Assembly: GCF_009696685.2 (NCBI RefSeq)
Contig: NZ_CP102355.1
Coordinates: 1-64,000, forward strand
DNA: 64,000 nt
Reading direction: 5' to 3'
From: Paracoccus sp. SMMA_5_TC
Lineage (GTDB): Bacteria; Pseudomonadota; Alphaproteobacteria; Rhodobacterales; Rhodobacteraceae
The notes under the pieces were generated by a model. That model had not been told where the DNA came from. It did not search any database and was given only the letters and a program-made list of their open reading frames with translations. Positions 36,054-44,310 of this stretch are shown here, piece after piece; positions within the stretch are counted from its first letter, which is position 1, and each line of letters opens with the position of its first letter. Position numbers and translations under genes: made by a program.

Positions 36054-38227
36054 CCGATTTCACCATGGAAAAGGGCGCCGACGGCGTCGCCATCATCCGC
36101 TGGGACGTGCCCGGCAAGTCGATGAACGTGCTGTCGCTGACCGGCGCCGCGGAACTTGATGCGCTGATCGATCAGGCGCTGGCCGATGACGCGGTCAAGG
36201 GCATCGTCATCACCAGCGGCAAGGCCGATTTCGCCGCCGGCATGGATCTGAACGTGATCGCCGCGATGAAGGAAGGCGGCGCGCAAGAGGTGTTCGAGGG
36301 CGTGATGAGCCTGCACCACCTGCTGCGCAAGATCGAACTGGCGGGCATGGACTTCAAGACCAAACAGGGGGGCAAGCCCATCGCCGCCGCCCTGCCCGGC
36401 ACCGCGCTGGGCATCGGCCTGGAATTGCCGCTGGCCACGCATCGCATCTTTGCCGCCGAAAACCCCAAGGCCAAGATCGGCCTGCCGGAAATCATGGTCG
36501 GCATCTTTCCGGGCGCCGGCGGCACCACCCGCCTGGTGCGCAAGCTGGGCGCGATGGGCGCCGCCCCCTTCCTGCTGGAAGGCAAGCTCAGCGATCCGGC
36601 CAAGGCCAAGGCCGCCGGCCTGATCGACGAGGTGGTCGCCGATCCCGTCGCCGCCGCACGCGCCTGGGTGTTGCAGGCCAGCGCCGCCGATCTGGTCAAG
36701 CCCTGGGATGCCAAGGGCTACAAGATGCCCGGCGGCGAACCCTATCACCCCGCGGGCTTCATGACTTTTGTCGGCGCCAGTGCCATGGTGCATGGCAAGA
36801 CGCTGGGGGTCTATCCGGCGGCCAAAGCGCTGCTGTCGGCCGTCTATGAAGGCGCGATGGTGCCCTTCGACACCGCGCTGAAGGTCGAGGCACGCTGGTT
36901 CACCAAGGTGCTGATGAATCCCAGCGCCACGGCGATGATCCGCAGCCTGTTCATCAACAAGGAAGCACTGGAAAAAGGCGCGAACCGCCCCCAGGCCCCG
37001 GACCAGAGCGTCAAGAAACTGGGCATCCTGGGCGCGGGGATGATGGGCGCGGGCATTGCCCATGTCAGCGCCATGGCAGGGATCGAGGTGGTGCTGATCG
37101 ATGCCACGGTCGAGGCCGCCGAACGCGGCAAGTCCCATTCCGCCGGCCTGCTGGACAAGGCGATCAGCCGCCGCAAGGCGACCGAGGAGAAGAAGGCCGA
37201 GGTTCTGGGCCGCATCACCGCCACCGACGACTATGCCGCCCTGACCGGCTGCGACCTGATCGTCGAGGCGGTGTTCGAGGATCCCGCCGTCAAGGCCGAC
37301 GTGACCCGCAAGGCCGAGGCGGTGATCCCCGCCGATGCCATCTTTGCCACCAACACCTCGACGCTGCCGATCACCGAACTGGCCAAGGCCAGCGCCCGGC
37401 CCGAGCAGTTCATCGGCATCCACTTCTTTTCGCCGGTGGACAAGATGCTGCTCGTGGAAATCATCAAGGGCAAGGCCACCGGCCCGCGCGCCGTGGCCAA
37501 GGCGCTGGATTTCGTGCGCCAGATCCGCAAGACGCCCATCGTGGTCAATGACGCGCGCTTCTTCTATGCCAACCGCTGCATCATCCCCTATCTGAACGAA
37601 GGCATCCGCATGGTGGCCGAAGGCGTCAGCCCGACGCTGATCGAAAACGCCGCCAAGCTGATGGGGATGCCCCTGGGGCCGCTGCAACTGGTCGATGAGA
37701 CCTCGATCGACCTGGGCGTCAAGATCGCCAAGGCCACGCGCGCGGCGATGGGCGACGCCTATCCCGATGCGGCCGTCGACAGCGTGATCTTCAAGCTGGC
37801 CGATCAGGGGCGGCTGGGGCGCAAGGCCAAGGCGGGCTTTTACGATTATGACGATGCCGGCAAGCGCCAGGGCTTCTGGCCCGGCCTGGCCCGCGAATGG
37901 CCCGAGGCCGCGACCCAGCCCGACCTGACCGAGATCCAGCACCGGCTGATGTTCGCCCAGACGCTCGAGGCCGTGCGCGCGCTGGAGCAAGGCGTGCTCG
38001 AGGACATCCGCGAAGGCGATGTGGGCGCCATCCTGGGCTGGGGCTTTGCGCCCTGGTCGGGCGGCCCCTTCGGCTGGCTGGACATGCTGGGCGCGGCGCG
38101 CGCCGTCGAGATCGCCGATCATCTGGCCCAGGCGCATGGCCCGCGCTTTGCCGCGCCGCAGTTGCTGCGCGACATGGCAGCCAGGGGCGAAACCTTCTAC
38201 GGCAAGACCGCCCGCAAGGCCGCCTGA
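36050..38227 (+). CDS. fadB: Fatty acid oxidation multifunctional protein FadB-type
   Basis: This 725-residue enzyme hydrates enoyl-CoA and oxidises 3-hydroxyacyl-CoA. The N-terminal crotonase domain (about 1-190) holds GTALGIGLELPLA. The 3-hydroxyacyl-CoA dehydrogenase domain starts near residue 322 with the NAD motif GILGAGMMGAGIAHV and includes NTSTLPITELA and FFSPVDKMLLVEI. The ATG at 36050 overlaps the cupin stop. It works with the thiolase and dehydrogenase of the same operon. Confidence 0.93.
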   Translation: MTDFTMEKGADGVAIIRWDVPGKSMNVLSLTGAAELDALIDQALADDAVKGIVITSGKADFAAGMDLNVIAAMKEGGAQEVFEGVMSLHHLLRKIELAGMDFKTKQGGKPIAAALPGTALGIGLELPLATHRIFAAENPKAKIGLPEIMVGIFPGAGGTTRLVRKLGAMGAAPFLLEGKLSDPAKAKAAGLIDEVVADPVAAARAWVLQASAADLVKPWDAKGYKMPGGEPYHPAGFMTFVGASAMVHGKTLGVYPAAKALLSAVYEGAMVPFDTALKVEARWFTKVLMNPSATAMIRSLFINKEALEKGANRPQAPDQSVKKLGILGAGMMGAGIAHVSAMAGIEVVLIDATVEAAERGKSHSAGLLDKAISRRKATEEKKAEVLGRITATDDYAALTGCDLIVEAVFEDPAVKADVTRKAEAVIPADAIFATNTSTLPITELAKASARPEQFIGIHFFSPVDKMLLVEIIKGKATGPRAVAKALDFVRQIRKTPIVVNDARFFYANRCIIPYLNEGIRMVAEGVSPTLIENAAKLMGMPLGPLQLVDETSIDLGVKIAKATRAAMGDAYPDAAVDSVIFKLADQGRLGRKAKAGFYDYDDAGKRQGFWPGLAREWPEAATQPDLTEIQHRLMFAQTLEAVRALEQGVLEDIREGDVGAILGWGFAPWSGGPFGWLDMLGAARAVEIADHLAQAHGPRFAAPQLLRDMAARGETFYGKTARKAA

Positions 38228-38248
38228 ACCACGCTCGCCCATGATCGC

Positions 38249-38279
38249 AACGGCCGCGCCCGCCCTGGGCGCGGCCGTT
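38249..38279. terminator. Strong hairpin after fadB
   Basis: AACGGCCGCGCCC (38249-38261) pairs perfectly with GGGCGCGGCCGTT (38267-38279) around a five-base loop, in the convergent gap between fadB and the PfkB kinase. Only a short T-run follows (GCGTTT). Confidence 0.65.
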
Positions 38280-38292
38280 CGCGTTTCGGGCG

Positions 38293-39300
38293 CTAGATCA
38301 GCCCCTCGGCGCGAAAGGCCGCCAGCAGATCGCTTTCCGGGCGGGCGCCGACATGCGAAATCACCTCGGCCGCGGCGATGCAGCCCATGCGTCCGGCCAC
38401 CGCCAGCGGCAAGCCGCGCGCCAGCCCGTGGATCAGCCCGGCGGCGAACTGATCCCCGGCCCCGGTGGCATCGACCGGCACCACCCGATTCACCGGCACC
38501 GTCACCCGTTCCGCGCCGCGGATCAGGATCGCATCCTCGCCCGAGCGGGTGCAGATCACGGTGCCGCAATCGGCACTGGCCAGCCGCAGCGCCTCGTCCA
38601 GATCCTCGACCTGATAGAGCGATTGCCATTCGTGGACATTGCCGATCACGTAATCCATCGGCCCCGCGACCAGGCGGCGGAAATCGGCGCGGTGCCGGTC
38701 GACGCAGAACGGGTCCGACAGCGCGATCCCCGCCTGGCCGCCGGCGTCATGACAGGCGCGCGCAGCCTTCAGAAAGGCCGCCTTGCCGGCATCCTTGTCG
38801 AACAGGTAACCTTCCAGGAACAGCCAGTCAGCACCGCTGAAGGTGGCGGGGTTCACGTCCTCGGGGCCCAGTTCACCGGAAATGCCCAGATAGGTGTTCA
38901 TCGACCGCTCGCCATCCGGCGTGACGAAGATGATCGAGCGCGACGTGGGCAGCACCTCGCCCGCCACCGGCGGATTGACGAAGATCGTGCCCTGGGCCTC
39001 GGTCTGTTCGGCATAGGACAGACCCAGCGGATCGCCGGCCACCCGACCGATGAAGGCCGTGCGCAGCCCCATCATCCCCAGTCCCGCCAGCGTATTGGCG
39101 ACCGAACCGCCCGGCACCAGCCGCGCCTTGCCGGCCTCGGCATCCGCGGCCTGGGCAGCCATCAGATATTCCGACCTTTCGCGGTCGATCAGCTGCATGA
39201 TCCCCTTTTCCACCCCCAATCGTGCCAGACTGGCGTCGGATGCCGGCGCGATCACATCCATCACGGCATTGCCGATGCCGATCACATAGGGGGTGGTCAT
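38293..39300 (-). CDS. PfkB family kinase, adenosine kinase-like
   Basis: This 335-residue PfkB/ribokinase-fold protein has the N-terminal GNAVMDV, the substrate motif PGGSVANTLAGL and the catalytic/anion-hole motif DATGAGDQFAAG. The overall pattern resembles bacterial adenosine kinases, which convert adenosine to AMP, but sugar kinase activity cannot be ruled out. It overlaps the nth stop by four bases, so the two are cotranscribed. Confidence 0.85.
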   Translation of the reverse strand: MTTPYVIGIGNAVMDVIAPASDASLARLGVEKGIMQLIDRERSEYLMAAQAADAEAGKARLVPGGSVANTLAGLGMMGLRTAFIGRVAGDPLGLSYAEQTEAQGTIFVNPPVAGEVLPTSRSIIFVTPDGERSMNTYLGISGELGPEDVNPATFSGADWLFLEGYLFDKDAGKAAFLKAARACHDAGGQAGIALSDPFCVDRHRADFRRLVAGPMDYVIGNVHEWQSLYQVEDLDEALRLASADCGTVICTRSGEDAILIRGAERVTVPVNRVVPVDATGAGDQFAAGLIHGLARGLPLAVAGRMGCIAAAEVISHVGARPESDLLAAFRAEGLI

Positions 39301-39959
39301 TCGGTTTTCTCCTCATGGGGGCACAGGTCGGCGATAGGACAGATGCGGCAACGTGGGCGCCGGGCCTGACAGAGATAGCGCCCGTGCAGGATCAGCCAGT
39401 GATGCGCATTCTGCTGGAAGGGCACGGGGACGTTGTCCTCGATCGCGCGCTCGACCTCGTCCACGTTGCGGCCGGGCGCGATGCGGGTGCGGTTTGCGAC
39501 GCGGAAGATATGCGTATCCACCGCCTGAGCGGGAAAATGAAAGGCGCTGTTCAGCACCACATTGGCGGTCTTGCGCCCCACGCCCGGCAAGGTCATCAGC
39601 GCGGCGCGCGACTGGGGCACCTCGCCGCCGAACTCATCGACCAGAATCCGCGACAGGGCGATGACGTTCCGGGCCTTTTGCCGGAACAGGCCGATGGTCT
39701 TGATCTCCTCGGTCAGCGCGTCGAGCCCCAGATCCAGCATCTGCTGCGGAGTGGATATTCGCGCAAACAGGTCGCGCGTGGCGCGATTGACCCCGACATC
39801 CGTGGCCTGCGCCGAAAGCGCGACGGCGACCAGCAGGGTATAGGCATTGGTATATTCCAGCTCGGTCAGCGGCTGCGGGTTGGCCGCCTGCAGGCGCGAG
39901 AAAATCTGCACCTGATCGGCATAGGGCAAGGGTTTGGGACGTTGTGCTGCGCGGGTCAT
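39297..39959 (-). CDS. nth: Endonuclease III (DNA glycosylase/AP lyase)
   Basis: Nth removes oxidised pyrimidines from DNA. The 220-residue product has the helix-hairpin-helix TLPGVGRKTANVVL with the catalytic Lys, the catalytic Asp in VDTHIFRVANR, and the C-terminal [4Fe-4S] motif C-X6-C-X2-C-X5-C (CQARRPRCRICPIADLC). The ATG at 39959 gives the family length; the frame is open further upstream. Confidence 0.95.
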   Translation of the reverse strand: MTRAAQRPKPLPYADQVQIFSRLQAANPQPLTELEYTNAYTLLVAVALSAQATDVGVNRATRDLFARISTPQQMLDLGLDALTEEIKTIGLFRQKARNVIALSRILVDEFGGEVPQSRAALMTLPGVGRKTANVVLNSAFHFPAQAVDTHIFRVANRTRIAPGRNVDEVERAIEDNVPVPFQQNAHHWLILHGRYLCQARRPRCRICPIADLCPHEEKTE

Positions 39960-40091
39960 GCCGACCTGATGCCGTGCCTGCGCCCAAGGTGCAAGCACCG
40001 AGACCATTCCGCCTATCGTCGAGGTTACTGCCATCTCCGGCTTGTGACCTGCGGGACAGGTAATTATCGCGTGTTTCTGTGGTGTTGGCGG

Positions 40092-40117
40092 GGAACTCAT
40101 GCCATGGTCGCGGTGTT
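40092..40117 (+). promoter_or_regulatory. Possible EcfG-type stress promoter before the OmpA lipoprotein
   Basis: GGAAC (40092-40096) and TGTT (40114-40117) are spaced by 17 bases, close to the GGAAC-N16/17-CGTT pattern of alphaproteobacterial general-stress promoters (one mismatch). The element lies about 85 bases before the gene start. Confidence 0.3.
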
Positions 40118-40202
40118 TGGGCTCAGTCGTGCCGGGGCCGGCGACCGCGTCAGGCGGTGTCACCTCGGCCAAGCACACGCCCCGTTAGGAAAGGTGAAAA
40201 GA

Positions 40203-40874
40203 ATGAAAACCCGTATTGCCTTGCTTGCTGCTTCGGCCGGCGTTCTGGCGCTGACCGCGTGCGCACCGACCGACCCCTATGGCACGACCGGCAGCACCCA
40301 GCCCAGCCGCGCCCAGCAGGGTGCCGTCGCCGGGGCCGTGGTTGGCGGGATTCTTGGCGCAACCCGCGACAAGGACAAGAACAATCAGGGCATGGATGCG
40401 ATCAAGGGCGCGATCGTGGGGGCGGCCATCGGCGGTGCCGGCGGCGCCATTCTGGATCAGCAGCAGCGCGCGCTGCAGCAATCGCTGAACAACCCCAACA
40501 TCCGTGTGGTGAACAATGGCAACCACCTGTCGGTGATCATGCCGGAATCGACCCTGTTCGCGACCGATTCGGCCGCGGTGGGCGCCCAGGGCCAGAACGA
40601 TCTTTATGTGATCGCACGCAACCTGAACCAGTATCCCAACAGCACGATCCAGGTGATCGGCCACACCGACAGCACCGGATCGGCCGCTTACAACCAGGAC
40701 CTGTCGCAGCGCCGGGCGCGCTCGGTCGCCGGTATCCTGGCAGCCGGTGGCGTCTCGCAAAGCCGCATCACCACCACCGGCCGCGGCGCCAGCCAGCCGA
40801 TCGCCTCGAACGACACTGCCGCCGGGCGCGCGCAGAACCGCCGGGTCGAAATCCTGATCTTCCCGACCCGCTAA
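40203..40874 (+). CDS. OmpA family lipoprotein with glycine zipper
   Basis: This 223-residue lipoprotein has a lipobox (LTAC) with acylated Cys at residue 20. A glycine-zipper region of two GxxxG-rich stretches (about 40-82) follows, and then a C-terminal OmpA domain with VIGHTDSTGSAAYNQDLSQR, which binds peptidoglycan. This is the YiaD/Pal-like outer-membrane anchor type. AGGAAAG lies ahead of the ATG at 40203; the frame is open upstream. A strong terminator follows. Confidence 0.9.
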   Translation: MKTRIALLAASAGVLALTACAPTDPYGTTGSTQPSRAQQGAVAGAVVGGILGATRDKDKNNQGMDAIKGAIVGAAIGGAGGAILDQQQRALQQSLNNPNIRVVNNGNHLSVIMPESTLFATDSAAVGAQGQNDLYVIARNLNQYPNSTIQVIGHTDSTGSAAYNQDLSQRRARSVAGILAAGGVSQSRITTTGRGASQPIASNDTAAGRAQNRRVEILIFPTR

Positions 40875-40899
40875 GCGCATCCTGGCGTGCAGAGACCCT

Positions 40900-40923
40900 G
40901 GGGCCGGCTTTGCCGGCCCCTTT
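40900..40923 (+). terminator. Intrinsic terminator of the OmpA lipoprotein gene
   Basis: GGGGCCGGC (40900-40908) pairs with GCCGGCCCC (40912-40920), loop TTT, followed by TTT, 25 bases after the stop. Confidence 0.8.
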
Positions 40924-40955
40924 GCTTTCGCGCCTTCGATGGGGGCGAAAGCAAA
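40921..40955. terminator. Long AT-ended inverted repeat between convergent genes
   Basis: TTTGCTTTCGC (40921-40931) and GCGAAAGCAAA (40945-40955) form an 11-bp perfect stem. The T-rich arms can act as terminator tails for the hairpins on either side. Confidence 0.55.
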
Positions 40956-40980
40956 GACCCCGGCATTGCCTGCCGGGGTC
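40956..40980 (-). terminator. Intrinsic terminator of the atp F0 operon
   Basis: Read on the minus strand, GACCCCGGCA pairs with TGCCGGGGTC around a five-base loop (40980-40956), followed by TTTGCTTT. It lies about 50 bases beyond the atpF stop. Confidence 0.75.
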
Positions 40981-41029
40981 TCATCACTGTCCCAAGGAAC
41001 GGCATGCGCCATTCCGCTTTTCATGATTT

Positions 41030-41584
41030 TCAGTTCAGACGGCGGGCCACTTCGTCGATGGCCTTGTCGATCCCGGCCGAACGCTGCTCGGCCGTGGCCT
41101 GCTTGCCCAGAATCTCGGTTGCGGCAGCAACCGCCGTCTGGATTGCCCGGTTGCGCACGGCGCGCACCGCCTCGCCTTCGGCGCTGGCGATCTGATCTTC
41201 GGCCGCCTTCAGGCGACGTTCGATGGACAGTTGCAGCGCCTTCTTGGCCTTTTCGGCTTCCAGCATTGCCTCTCGCCGTGCATTGGCGACGATGTCATCG
41301 GCTTGCGACTTCACTTCGCGCTGGCGGCGTTCATAGCTGGCATAGATTTCCTGCGCTTCCTCACGCAGGCGCCGCGCCTCGGCCAGATCGTTGCGGATGC
41401 CTTCGGCACGCTTGTCCAGCAGGCCACCGACAATCTGCGGCACACGGAAATAGACAAGGAGGCCCACGAACAGCAGAAACGCCAGCGTAACAACGAAATC
41501 GGTGTTGCGCAGCGAAAAGAACGGACCGCTGGCGGCCAGCGCCGGGCTGGCGATCAGGGCGAAAAGCACGCTCAGACGTTTCAT
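41030..41584 (-). CDS. atpF: ATP synthase F0 subunit b
   Basis: Subunit b is part of the peripheral stalk. The 184-residue product starts with a signal-like leader ending SPALAAS, then [11 protein letters not shown], a membrane helix (about 30-48) and a long charged coiled coil (50-180). The leader is common in Rhodobacteraceae b subunits and may be cleaved. It overlaps atpF' by four bases and is the last gene of atpIBEF'F. F1 genes are not in the window. Confidence 0.93.
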   Translation of the reverse strand: MKRLSVLFALIASPALAASGPFFSLRNTDFVVTLAFLLFVGLLVYFRVPQIVGGLLDKRAEGIRNDLAEARRLREEAQEIYASYERRQREVKSQADDIVANARREAMLEAEKAKKALQLSIERRLKAAEDQIASAEGEAVRAVRNRAIQTAVAAATEILGKQATAEQRSAGIDKAIDEVARRLN

Positions 41585-42258
41585 TGCAGCGCCCCCTTCA
41601 GTCGCTGATCGACCGCCGCATTGATGGCCGCGGCATCGGCCGAGCCGCCGAAATTCTCGATCAGGGCTGCTGTGACATCACGCGCGACCAGTCGCGCATC
41701 TTCGACAGCCGAGGCGCGGATTTCGCCGATGCGCTTTTCCGATTCCGCCGCACGTGCGGCGATTTCGGCATCCGCATGGGCGATGGCGGCATCCAGTTCC
41801 TTCTGGATTTCGGCCTTGTTCGCAGCCACGATCTTGTTGGCTTCCGCGCGCGCGTCGGCCAGCGCCTTGTCATAGGCAGCCTCGGCCTCTTTGGCCTTCT
41901 GCTTGAACTCTTCGGCCGCCATCAGATCGCCCGTAATGGCGCCCTGCCGGTCCGAGATGACCCCGCCGATGCGCGGCAGCGCCACACGCGACAGAACCCA
42001 GTAGATGACGGCCAGCACCACGATAAGCCAGAAGATCTGGTTGCCAAAGGTGCTGACGTCCAGCTGCGGCATGCCCGGCGCGCTGGCGGCGTGACCAGCC
42101 GCCGCATGAGCGGCATCCGCAGCCCCGGCCACGGCGTGTCCGGCAGCGGCACCGGCCGCATCGGCCCCGTGAGCCGCCGCTTCGGCGGATTCGGTGACGA
42201 CCACCGTCTCAGTTTCTTCGACCACGACGGGCGCGGTCTGTTGCAACAGGCTGAACAT
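41581..42258 (-). CDS. atpF': ATP synthase F0 subunit b' with Ala/His-rich extension
   Basis: This is the second stalk subunit of alphaproteobacterial ATP synthase. From Met63 ([16 protein letters not shown]) the protein is a normal b', with one membrane helix and a long coiled coil. Residues 1-62 are a low-complexity extension made of Ala, Gly and regularly spaced His. Met63 (nt 42072) is an alternative start that would give 163 residues, but the ATG at 42258 has an AGGA upstream. It overlaps atpF by four bases. Confidence 0.9.
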   Translation of the reverse strand: MFSLLQQTAPVVVEETETVVVTESAEAAAHGADAAGAAAGHAVAGAADAAHAAAGHAASAPGMPQLDVSTFGNQIFWLIVVLAVIYWVLSRVALPRIGGVISDRQGAITGDLMAAEEFKQKAKEAEAAYDKALADARAEANKIVAANKAEIQKELDAAIAHADAEIAARAAESEKRIGEIRASAVEDARLVARDVTAALIENFGGSADAAAINAAVDQRLKGALQ

Positions 42259-42288
42259 ATCCTACCCCATGCCGGTCGTTTCACAATC

Positions 42289-42313
42289 GGGTGGGCGCCT
42301 CATGCCCCCACCC
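42289..42313 (-). other. Hairpin between atpE and atpF'
   Basis: GGGTGGG (42289-42295) pairs with CCCACCC (42307-42313) around 11 bases, in the 77-base gap after the c-subunit gene. There is no T-run. It may favour uneven expression of c (many copies) and b' (one copy). Confidence 0.4.
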
Positions 42314-42335
42314 AACCGCAAGGATGGCAACAGGA

Positions 42336-42569
42336 TCAGACTGCGAACAGCAGCAGCAGCGCAACCAGGAACGAGAAGATGCCCAGGGCTTCGGCGAAGG
42401 CCATGCCGATGAACAGGGTCGCGGTTTGCGAAGCGGCCGCCGACGGGTTGCGCAGCGCGCCCGCCAGATAGTTGCCGGCAACATTGCCCACCCCCATGGC
42501 CGCACCGGCCATGCCGACGCAAGCCAGACCGGCGCCGAGATACTGTCCCAGTTGACCCAGATTTTCCAT
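42336..42569 (-). CDS. atpE: ATP synthase F0 subunit c
   Basis: Subunit c forms the rotating proton ring. The 77-residue hairpin protein has two membrane helices joined by the polar loop RNPSAAASQ, and the proton-carrying Glu60 in [11 protein letters not shown]. The start at 42569 (MENLGQ) is preferred to an ATG six bases upstream: AGGAG is then seven bases away and the length matches Rhodobacteraceae c subunits. A hairpin follows the gene. Confidence 0.94.
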   Translation of the reverse strand: MENLGQLGQYLGAGLACVGMAGAAMGVGNVAGNYLAGALRNPSAAASQTATLFIGMAFAEALGIFSFLVALLLLFAV

Positions 42570-42625
42570 ATTCATGCTCCTTGAGGCTTTGGAAAGGGTT
42601 TCGATTCAGACCAGATGCAGGCGGC

Positions 42626-43381
42626 TCAGTGCGCCGGATGCAGCGCGTCCTTCAGATAGACGCAGGTCAGGATGGTAAAGACATAGGCCTGGATCAGCGC
42701 CACCAACACCTCCAGCCCATAGACTGCGGTGATGGCCACGACCGATACCGGCGCCAGCGCGGCGATGGCGGCAAAGGCCGCGAACACCTTGATCACCGCA
42801 TGGCCGGCCATGATGTTGCCCGCAAGTCGAATCGAGTGGCTGACCGGGCGAACGAAATACGAAATCAGTTCGATCACCGCCAGAACCGGACGCAACGCCA
42901 GCGGGGCAGAGCTCACCCAGAACAGGCCCAGGAAATGGGCGCCGTTCTTGACAAAGCCCAGGATGGTCACGCCCAGAAACACCAGCAGCGCCAGCACTGC
43001 CGTCACCGCGATATGCGAGGTGGGCGAAAAGCTTTTCGGCAGCAGCGCGAGGAAGTTGGCAAACAGGATGAAGCAGAACAGCGTCATCACATAGGGGAAA
43101 TACTTCACCCCTTCCTTGCCGGCCACATCCTCGACCATCTTGCGCACCATGCCGTAAAGCAGCTCGGCGATAGATTGCACGCGATTTGGCACGATCGCCC
43201 GACCACGGGTGCCAAAGACCAGCAGAGCGGTGATGGCCAGGGCAGCAAGTGCCATCCACAGTGTCGCATTCGTGGGGGTATACCAGTGCACCGGCCCGTC
43301 GCCAAACAGCGGCTTGACGACAAACTGATCCATCGGATGGAAAACCAGACCACCTGCTTCTTCTTGCGTCGCCATCGTCAT
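42626..43381 (-). CDS. atpB: ATP synthase F0 subunit a
   Basis: Subunit a supplies the proton half-channels. The 251-residue product has five to six membrane helices, with the essential Arg185 in [14 protein letters not shown] and the acidic/His residues of the last helices ([12 protein letters not shown]). The ATG at 43381 gives an ATGA overlap with atpI; an ATG two codons on (43375) is also possible. Confidence 0.95.
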   Translation of the reverse strand: MTMATQEEAGGLVFHPMDQFVVKPLFGDGPVHWYTPTNATLWMALAALAITALLVFGTRGRAIVPNRVQSIAELLYGMVRKMVEDVAGKEGVKYFPYVMTLFCFILFANFLALLPKSFSPTSHIAVTAVLALLVFLGVTILGFVKNGAHFLGLFWVSSAPLALRPVLAVIELISYFVRPVSHSIRLAGNIMAGHAVIKVFAAFAAIAALAPVSVVAITAVYGLEVLVALIQAYVFTILTCVYLKDALHPAH

Positions 43382-43719
43382 TCACCCTTGTCGTCGCCGG
43401 GCGCTCCCGGAGTCCGGCCAATTTCACTTGCGGTTCTCATCATGGTCCTGATCCCTGCCACCAATCCCAGCAGCACGAAAACCACCATGAAAACCGGTTG
43501 CAGGCCGGTCAGATAGTCCAGCCCGTATCCGATTCCGAAGCCCAGGCCCAGTCCGGCCACCAGCTCCGTCACCATGCGCCAGGCGATATTGGCCTGGCTG
43601 AAATGCTCTTCCCCGCGCGAAGCCTGGTTTTGCGTCGACCGGGCGTCCAGTCTGGCCTCCAATTCACGCAGCCGTTCCGCATCCCGGGTTCGCGCCGCCT
43701 CATGGTCATCTTCGGCCAT
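43378..43719 (-). CDS. atpI: ATP synthase accessory protein AtpI
   Basis: AtpI helps assemble the c-ring. The 113-residue product has a charged N-terminus (1-45) and two membrane helices separated by a short loop; [17 protein letters not shown] is the conserved glycine-rich helix. It is the first gene of atpIBEF'F, behind a good promoter, and overlaps atpB by four bases. Confidence 0.88.
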   Translation of the reverse strand: MAEDDHEAARTRDAERLRELEARLDARSTQNQASRGEEHFSQANIAWRMVTELVAGLGLGFGIGYGLDYLTGLQPVFMVVFVLLGLVAGIRTMMRTASEIGRTPGAPGDDKGE

Positions 43720-43748
43720 GGCTCACACCCCCGTGTTCGGTTGGCGCG

Positions 43749-43777
43749 GTGATAGGGATTCACCTCCCCCGAGTCAA
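43749..43777 (-). promoter_or_regulatory. Candidate promoter of the atpIBEF'F operon
   Basis: On the minus strand, TTGACT (43777-43772) and TATCAC (43754-43749) are spaced by exactly 17 bases, about 30 bases before the atpI start. The -35 element differs from consensus by one base. Confidence 0.6.
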
Positions 43778-43878
43778 GCAACCAACCTGCGCTTGAAAAT
43801 CATTTTATTACAGCGCCTTGCAAAAGTTGGCAGCACAAAGGTCGGCGGGGTTGCGGGGTGACTGCCATCCGGGGCATA

Positions 43879-43896
43879 TTCAACTATCGAGTTAAG
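43879..43896. promoter_or_regulatory. Candidate ArsR-type operator
   Basis: TTCAACT (43879-43885), ATCG, AGTTAAG (43890-43896) is an imperfect dyad of the TTCAACT-N4-AGTTGAA type, ten bases before the ArsR start. It suggests autoregulation. Confidence 0.45.
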
Positions 43897-43905
43897 CGAT
43901 CCGGT

Positions 43906-44310
43906 ATGACCAGCCCCACGCCCAGTTTGGACCTGATCTTCAGCGCATTGGCCGACCCGACGCGGCGGGCAATTCTGGCCATGCTGCTCGAGGATGACAT
44001 GACGGTGACCGATGTCGCTCAACCGTTCCAGGTCAGTCTGGCGGCGATTTCCAAGCATCTGACCGTCCTGGCCAGTGCCGGCCTGATCCGGCAAGAGCGG
44101 CGAGGTCGCATCATCTGGTGCAAGCTGGAGCCCGAGGGTCTGCGCAGCGCCTCGGTCTGGATGCAGGGGTTTGGGCAGTTCGAGCCTGTCGATCTGGACG
44201 ATTTCGAACGTTTTCTGCGCTGCGCATTACCCGAACTGCACGTCGACGAGGAAGGCGCCGCGGATACCGCCGAAACGGCATCCGAAGCGCCGGGCCTCAC
44301 TTCACGGTGA
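43906..44310 (+). CDS. ArsR family transcriptional regulator
   Basis: This 134-residue regulator has a winged helix of the ArsR type: DPTRRAILAMLLEDDMTVTDVA, then VSLAAISKHLTVLASAGLI as the recognition region. It lacks the cysteine cluster of metal sensors and resembles the SdpR-like group that often pairs with a START-domain gene, but no such partner is here. The ATG at 43906 is preferred because the operator-like dyad lies just before it. Its last 14 bases overlap the convergent 5'-nucleotidase gene. Confidence 0.85.
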   Translation: MTSPTPSLDLIFSALADPTRRAILAMLLEDDMTVTDVAQPFQVSLAAISKHLTVLASAGLIRQERRGRIIWCKLEPEGLRSASVWMQGFGQFEPVDLDDFERFLRCALPELHVDEEGAADTAETASEAPGLTSR

